From Bacteroidota bacterium (GTDB lineage: Bacteria; Bacteroidota; Bacteroidia; SpSt-205; S141-50), in the NCBI GenBank assembly GCA_015490695.1, contig WFXK01000037.1, positions 1 through 10,941 of the forward strand: a stretch of DNA of 10,941 nucleotides, in the 5' to 3' direction. Positions within the stretch are counted from its first letter, which is position 1. Every line of letters begins with the position of its first letter. Positions 8,301-10,941 of this stretch are shown here, one piece after another. The notes under the pieces are model-generated. The model was given only the letters and a program-made list of their open reading frames with translations. It did not search any database and had not been told where the DNA came from. A program made the position numbers and the translations under genes.

Positions 8301-9524
8301 GATACTGTGGCTTTAGCGATTAATCTCCCAGGTGTCCAAACTACTTGGAGTAGCCAAATCGGTACTTTTATTGGAGATAGCACATTGAACGCTGTTACGA
8401 TTTATTACCCTAATCGTGGACAAGACACTATTACGGTGGTAGTACAAAATAACTGCGGTAGCGATACCGTACAACACGTTATTGACATAGTAGACCAATT
8501 AGTATTTGTTGAAATTACTCCTGATACGTTCTGTTTAGAGGGTATAGACAGCGCCGATGTGATCCATAGTGCACAAATTATCGGAAGTGGAACTTATCAA
8601 TGGAATGTTGTAAGTGGAGGACGCATTATTGGTGCTAATAATCAAAATAGTGTACGTGTACGTTGGGCTATTAATGCAACTTCCTATCAACTTCGGCTTG
8701 TTGTCAATAGCAAGTGCGGAACCATAGACACTACAGTAACTTTAGAAGTTTATCCTCAACCCAGAGCGATTATTGCGGTCCAGCCTGATACCATTTGCCA
8801 ATACGACTCTTTACAATTTTTGGATTTAAGCACACCAGCAGGAACGCGATGGACATGGTATTTTGGTAACGGCGATTCTTCTACTTTGCAAAATCCTACC
8901 TATGCTTATGGCGATAGTGGCACTTATACGGTAACGTTTATCACCTCCGTTGAAGGTACTTGTCCTGATACAGCGCAGACCACGGTAGTGATTTTACCCG
9001 CACCTCAGATTCAATTAGTAGCACAACCTAACCCGTCTTATTTACCAGAAACACCTCAATTAGATGCTAATCCGCAATTTACTGATATACTAATATGGTA
9101 TTTCTCTGCTACGGATTCCTTAGTGCAAGTACCGCCGTTTTCTCCTGTTAATGCGCCTTATGACCAACCGGGAATTTATACTATTAGAGTGATTGCTCGT
9201 AATCAATCGGGTTGTGAAGCAGAAGATAGCATTCAAATTGAGATTAAAGACCTTACGAAGGTGATTTTACCGAATGTGTTTACTCCCAATGGGGATGGTA
9301 CGAACGATTTTTATGCTCCTACGGTTTCAGGAGTGTCTGAATACACCCTTACGATTTATGACCGATGGGGGCAAGCAATAGCGGTGTTAAAAGAAAATCA
9401 GCGATGGGATGGCACTGTGAATGGTAGACCCGCACCAGCAGGCGTCTATGTAGCCCACTTCAAAGGAAAAACCATCACAGGTGAAACCATAGAACGGGTC
9501 ATTTACTTCACCTTAATCCGATAA
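5400..9524 (+). CDS. Large secreted adhesin-like protein with reelin-like, PKD and Ig-like modules and type B T9SS sorting domain
   Basis: This 1374-residue protein has no recognisable enzyme active site and looks like a surface adhesin or matrix protein. Residues 1-20 (MERIGRFAGVVLCVLFTAQA) form a signal peptide. Reelin-like jelly-roll modules lie at about 23-255 and 475-669, each with an Asp-box-like motif (YSTDGGATW, YSINGGATW) and a DNI/DDI end. PKD modules lie at about 257-357 and 361-460 (AGTYTVALVV, PGTYTVQLTV). A Cys-containing module of unclear type follows at 677-782, then five tandem Ig/PKD-like modules to about 1199 and a diverged sixth. The C-terminal 88 residues (PNVFTPNGDGTNDFYAP, YDRWGQ, WDGTVNGRPAPAGVY) are a type B (gliding motility-associated) T9SS domain. 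The frame also has a TTG at 5346, but ATG 5400 puts the signal peptide at the N terminus. The stop codon directly abuts the permease gene. Confidence 0.92.
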   Translation: MERIGRFAGVVLCVLFTAQAQILWQEDFDGNVSNWVFGPTPSGISGLNYGTNGSCNNYWVINAAHTPDPNNNFLGHRGICNNVPNPTGGFNNRSLHITYQSCAGVVGTEPAPPDSGDAYSWNGISSNSEQFAYYNADISTIGACGLYLEFWTYLGGDDAIPGNTDRSVLYSTDGGATWKVLVNDIATDLTPPIYDPSTAGQCKNWTKVSIPLPPDAENIPNLRIGFRWRNDNSVGGIHTLSSGFNIDNIRLVSRAFDADFTADRTTICHDEVVYLSSYFVTQPPIDLNNPPSYTYTWTITPATGWTVVGGSLNSDNVQIQFTAAGTYTVALVVTQNGGACSGQSETITKTNYITVLPSCPPTAAFTANYTTVCATNPTPPTGSIIEVAFTDLSQSPYPITNWQWNITGPGTVNFVSGTNANSQNPVVTFSAPGTYTVQLTVTNSDGSDDTVITNYINVIDCQCNTVGGGGNVQVTTLDSVTFNSGSWPASWGTAGGNSDAYWIVNNNYNTSTGGTVAAQPPQIAGAPNSNYAHITCNNVFCSLLGYTGTAVYFDNGSFTTQTVYLLSNVYNVSTYDSIRIQYWYLVAGDPGNDYGFLEYSINGGATWTPLGAPLVNQLTWTQRSHTLDLAALGNPTTIQFRWGFQISHDGGGGDPPLCLDDILIHAFSPGSGGGTNGVFTCPVNTELCAGDTITITFNGSGTFNPGNLFIAQLSDATGNFASAINLDTLAWSGTDPNNLTMDIVIPRNIICGGNGYRIRVISTDPAYNAPPNVTNNGSDITIRCQPTNLVLDGDTLVCASNIATLYQASANNAVNFQWNLSGSSGTITANYGDSVKIVWSQAGTAMLTVTAQNQCGSVSDSLIILVQDSLYLQDLTGPSPVCQSTSVTYTAIGDNGINYIWNIIGNGTFLSDSTLNSVQVQWNTPGVYIIKVKGLSGCNEDSLEKTIVVQAPPVSPPVQGPNSTCTGDTVALAINLPGVQTTWSSQIGTFIGDSTLNAVTIYYPNRGQDTITVVVQNNCGSDTVQHVIDIVDQLVFVEITPDTFCLEGIDSADVIHSAQIIGSGTYQWNVVSGGRIIGANNQNSVRVRWAINATSYQLRLVVNSKCGTIDTTVTLEVYPQPRAIIAVQPDTICQYDSLQFLDLSTPAGTRWTWYFGNGDSSTLQNPTYAYGDSGTYTVTFITSVEGTCPDTAQTTVVILPAPQIQLVAQPNPSYLPETPQLDANPQFTDILIWYFSATDSLVQVPPFSPVNAPYDQPGIYTIRVIARNQSGCEAEDSIQIEIKDLTKVILPNVFTPNGDGTNDFYAPTVSGVSEYTLTIYDRWGQAIAVLKENQRWDGTVNGRPAPAGVYVAHFKGKTITGETIERVIYFTLIR
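7758..8996 (+). repeat. Five tandem Ig/PKD-like modules, each with one cysteine pair
   Basis: Counting from the ATG at 5400, cysteines fall at 798/855, 882/938, 965/1019, 1045/1106 and 1133/1188. The pairs are 54-61 residues apart and the first cysteine recurs every 80-88 residues. The upstream member sits early in each module (TLVCAS, SPVCQS, STCTGD, TFCLEG, TICQYD) and the downstream one near the last strand (NQCGSV, LSGCNE, NNCGSD, SKCGTI, EGTCPD). This fits one intradomain disulfide per module, which is inferred. Confidence 0.75.
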
Positions 9525-10643
9525 GTGTTTTGGAAACTCTGCATTAAACCTCTACAATTTTATTGGTTTCGCTTTTTACTCATAGAAATCGCTTTAACGA
9601 TTTCTACTGCTTATTTTCTTTTTTTAATGAGTTTCGGAGAAGGGGTGCGCCATTTTTTGAAGACAACCTTAGAAGCTTTTGACTTCCATATCCTTATTAC
9701 ACCACCATTACAACAGTTTTCTTTTGAACCTACTATTCCCTTGGAAGTTGCTGATACGCTTCGTAAAATGCAAATAGGCGCAGTTTATGCATTGTTTCGT
9801 ATGCCTTACTTTGGTGGTTTCCCCCCTAAAGCATTAGGCTTTGTTATTGGAAAAGATTTCCGCTCAAAAGTTCCTTTTATCGCAAAATACCGCCTGATAA
9901 AGGGAAAAGAATTAACCGACAGCACCCAGAGAGAAGCCTTAATAGGAGAAGCTTTAGCAAAAGTTTTAAAAAAATCAGTTGGCGATACTATCTCCATAGG
10001 TACAGGATTTTATAAAATTGTCGGAATGATTGCTTCGGGAGTTTCTTTGACCGACAATGCTATTATAGCGCCACTGCGTTTAGTTATGAAAGACATGGGA
10101 GTTTTTCGCTTGTATGCTGTGGCAGTAATGCCTAAGAACCCTAAGAGGACAGCAGCGATCATTCAACGATTGAAAAAGATTTTTCCGCATTACGCTGTTC
10201 AAACGCCGCGTCATTTAGTTGAGGCGTTGCAATCCTTTGTGGCGCTACAAGATTTAATTCGTTTGCTTTTAGCTTCGGTGGCATGGATTGTAGCAACACT
10301 TTTTGTCTTTGCTGTTATGGCTTTAACGGCACAGCAGCGCTACTGGGAATTTGCACTTTTACGTGCCTTGGGCGCTTCGCAATCGCTGTTGTGGAACAAC
10401 CTTCTGGTTCAATTATTGCTATTAGCGGCAATAGCATGGATAATGGGAAATTGCTTAGGCATTGCTGCTATACAAGGAGTAAATCACTGGCTTCAAAACC
10501 ATTATGGTATGCAACTATTAGCATTTCATTGGCGATTAAGTCTATGGGCTGCGCTGTTAACTTTATTGATGGCATGCCTTGGAGGAATGCTCCCCTTCTT
10601 ACTATGGCTTAAAAAAACTATAAAAGCCGTATTAGAACAATGA
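9525..10643 (+). CDS. ABC transporter permease, FtsX/MacB family
   Basis: This 372-residue inner-membrane protein has the standard FtsX-type plan. TM1 is at about 17-38, followed by a roughly 205-residue extracytoplasmic domain of MacB-PCD type (39-245), then TM2 (246-268), TM3 (292-316) and TM4 (337-362). The cytoplasmic loop after TM2 contains RYWEFALLRALGAS (272-285), the FtsX-family segment that contacts the ATPase. Length and plan suit MacB-, LolC/E- or DevC-like permeases, which couple ATP hydrolysis outside the membrane to work in the periplasm, such as lipoprotein release or export of peptides and small molecules. The substrate is not readable from sequence. The start is GTG at 9525, directly after the TAA of the PKD protein gene; the next ATG (codon 35) would remove TM1. 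The stop overlaps the ATPase start as ATGA, so permease and ATPase form one unit. Confidence 0.9.
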   Translation: MFWKLCIKPLQFYWFRFLLIEIALTISTAYFLFLMSFGEGVRHFLKTTLEAFDFHILITPPLQQFSFEPTIPLEVADTLRKMQIGAVYALFRMPYFGGFPPKALGFVIGKDFRSKVPFIAKYRLIKGKELTDSTQREALIGEALAKVLKKSVGDTISIGTGFYKIVGMIASGVSLTDNAIIAPLRLVMKDMGVFRLYAVAVMPKNPKRTAAIIQRLKKIFPHYAVQTPRHLVEALQSFVALQDLIRLLLASVAWIVATLFVFAVMALTAQQRYWEFALLRALGASQSLLWNNLLVQLLLLAAIAWIMGNCLGIAAIQGVNHWLQNHYGMQLLAFHWRLSLWAALLTLLMACLGGMLPFLLWLKKTIKAVLEQ

Positions 10644-10941
10644 ACCTCAAAGCAGAAAACTTAATTAAACATTACCCCCCCTACGTTACAGCCGTTGACA
10701 ACTTTACCTATTTATTTAAAAAAGGTAAAAGCTACGCTATTTTGGGTCCCTCAGGAAGCGGTAAAAGCACTTTACTTTATTTATTAAGCGGTATAGAGAA
10801 GCCCAACAGTGGTATTGTATGGTTAGACCAAATCCCTTTTTCCCAGTACAAAGAACGACAACGAACTCAGTTAAGGGCGCAGTATTTCGGTTTTGTCTTT
10901 CAACGATTTTATTTAATCCCTTATTTAAGTGCTTTAGAAAA
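10640..10941 (+). CDS. ABC transporter ATP-binding protein, LolD/MacB type (3' end outside window)
   Basis: The first 100 codons are visible, beginning MNLKAENLIKHYP at the ATG of an ATGA overlap with the permease stop. Walker A is GPSGSGKST at residues 36-44. The Q-loop is Gln88 in FGFVFQRFYLIPYLSALE, a form typical of LolD/MacB/HrtA-type ATPases (FVFQ.F.L.P.L.ALEN). The signature motif, Walker B and H-loop lie beyond the window; family members are usually about 220-240 residues, so a little under half is seen. It should power the permease encoded just upstream. No outer-membrane or periplasmic adaptor gene is visible, but one could lie to the right. Confidence 0.93.
   Translation, partial: MNLKAENLIKHYPPYVTAVDNFTYLFKKGKSYAILGPSGSGKSTLLYLLSGIEKPNSGIVWLDQIPFSQYKERQRTQLRAQYFGFVFQRFYLIPYLSALE

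Noticed and set aside
9522..9527. Stop-codon readthrough fusing adhesin and permease, since the frame is shared
   Set aside because: Readthrough would bury the C-terminal T9SS sorting domain inside a membrane protein; a separate GTG start is simpler.

Overview
The window looks like part of a Bacteroidota chromosome (or a close relative that has the type IX secretion system, T9SS). Two large secreted proteins end in recognisable T9SS sorting domains, one of type A and one of type B. Other signs agree: moderately AT-rich DNA, no clear Shine-Dalgarno sequences, and a TAnnTTTG -7-like element before one gene. Species cannot be told from the sequence. Genes are packed tightly, and the only intergenic gap over a few bases is about 137 bp. 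I see no tRNA, rRNA, CRISPR array, transposase or phage gene.

Layout. (1) At the left edge is the 3' end of a plus-strand tetratricopeptide-repeat (TPR) gene, ending at 554. (2) Two bases later, on the minus strand, ends a 1345-residue secreted subtilisin-like protease (557-4594) with FG-GAP-type repeats and a type A T9SS domain. A strong intrinsic terminator for the TPR transcript (670-701) seems to lie inside the protease's C-terminal coding sequence. (3) Upstream of the protease in the same operon is a 223-residue acidic secreted protein of unknown function (4591-5262), coupled to it by a GTGA stop/start overlap. (4) A divergent control region (5263-5399) holds an inverted repeat and a candidate promoter. 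(5) On the plus strand, a 1374-residue secreted multidomain protein (5400-9524) carries two reelin-like modules, several PKD/Ig-like modules and a type B T9SS domain. (6) An FtsX/MacB-type ABC permease starts directly at its stop codon (9525-10643). (7) An ABC ATPase of the LolD/MacB type starts in an ATGA overlap (10640 onward) and runs off the right edge.

How they may work together. Two divergent operons each make a large T9SS cargo protein. The left one pairs a cell-surface or released protease with a small acidic secreted partner. The right one pairs a large adhesin-like protein with an ABC exporter of the family that moves lipoproteins, peptides or small molecules across or out of the inner membrane. 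Whether the exporter serves the adhesin or is only co-transcribed cannot be decided from this window.
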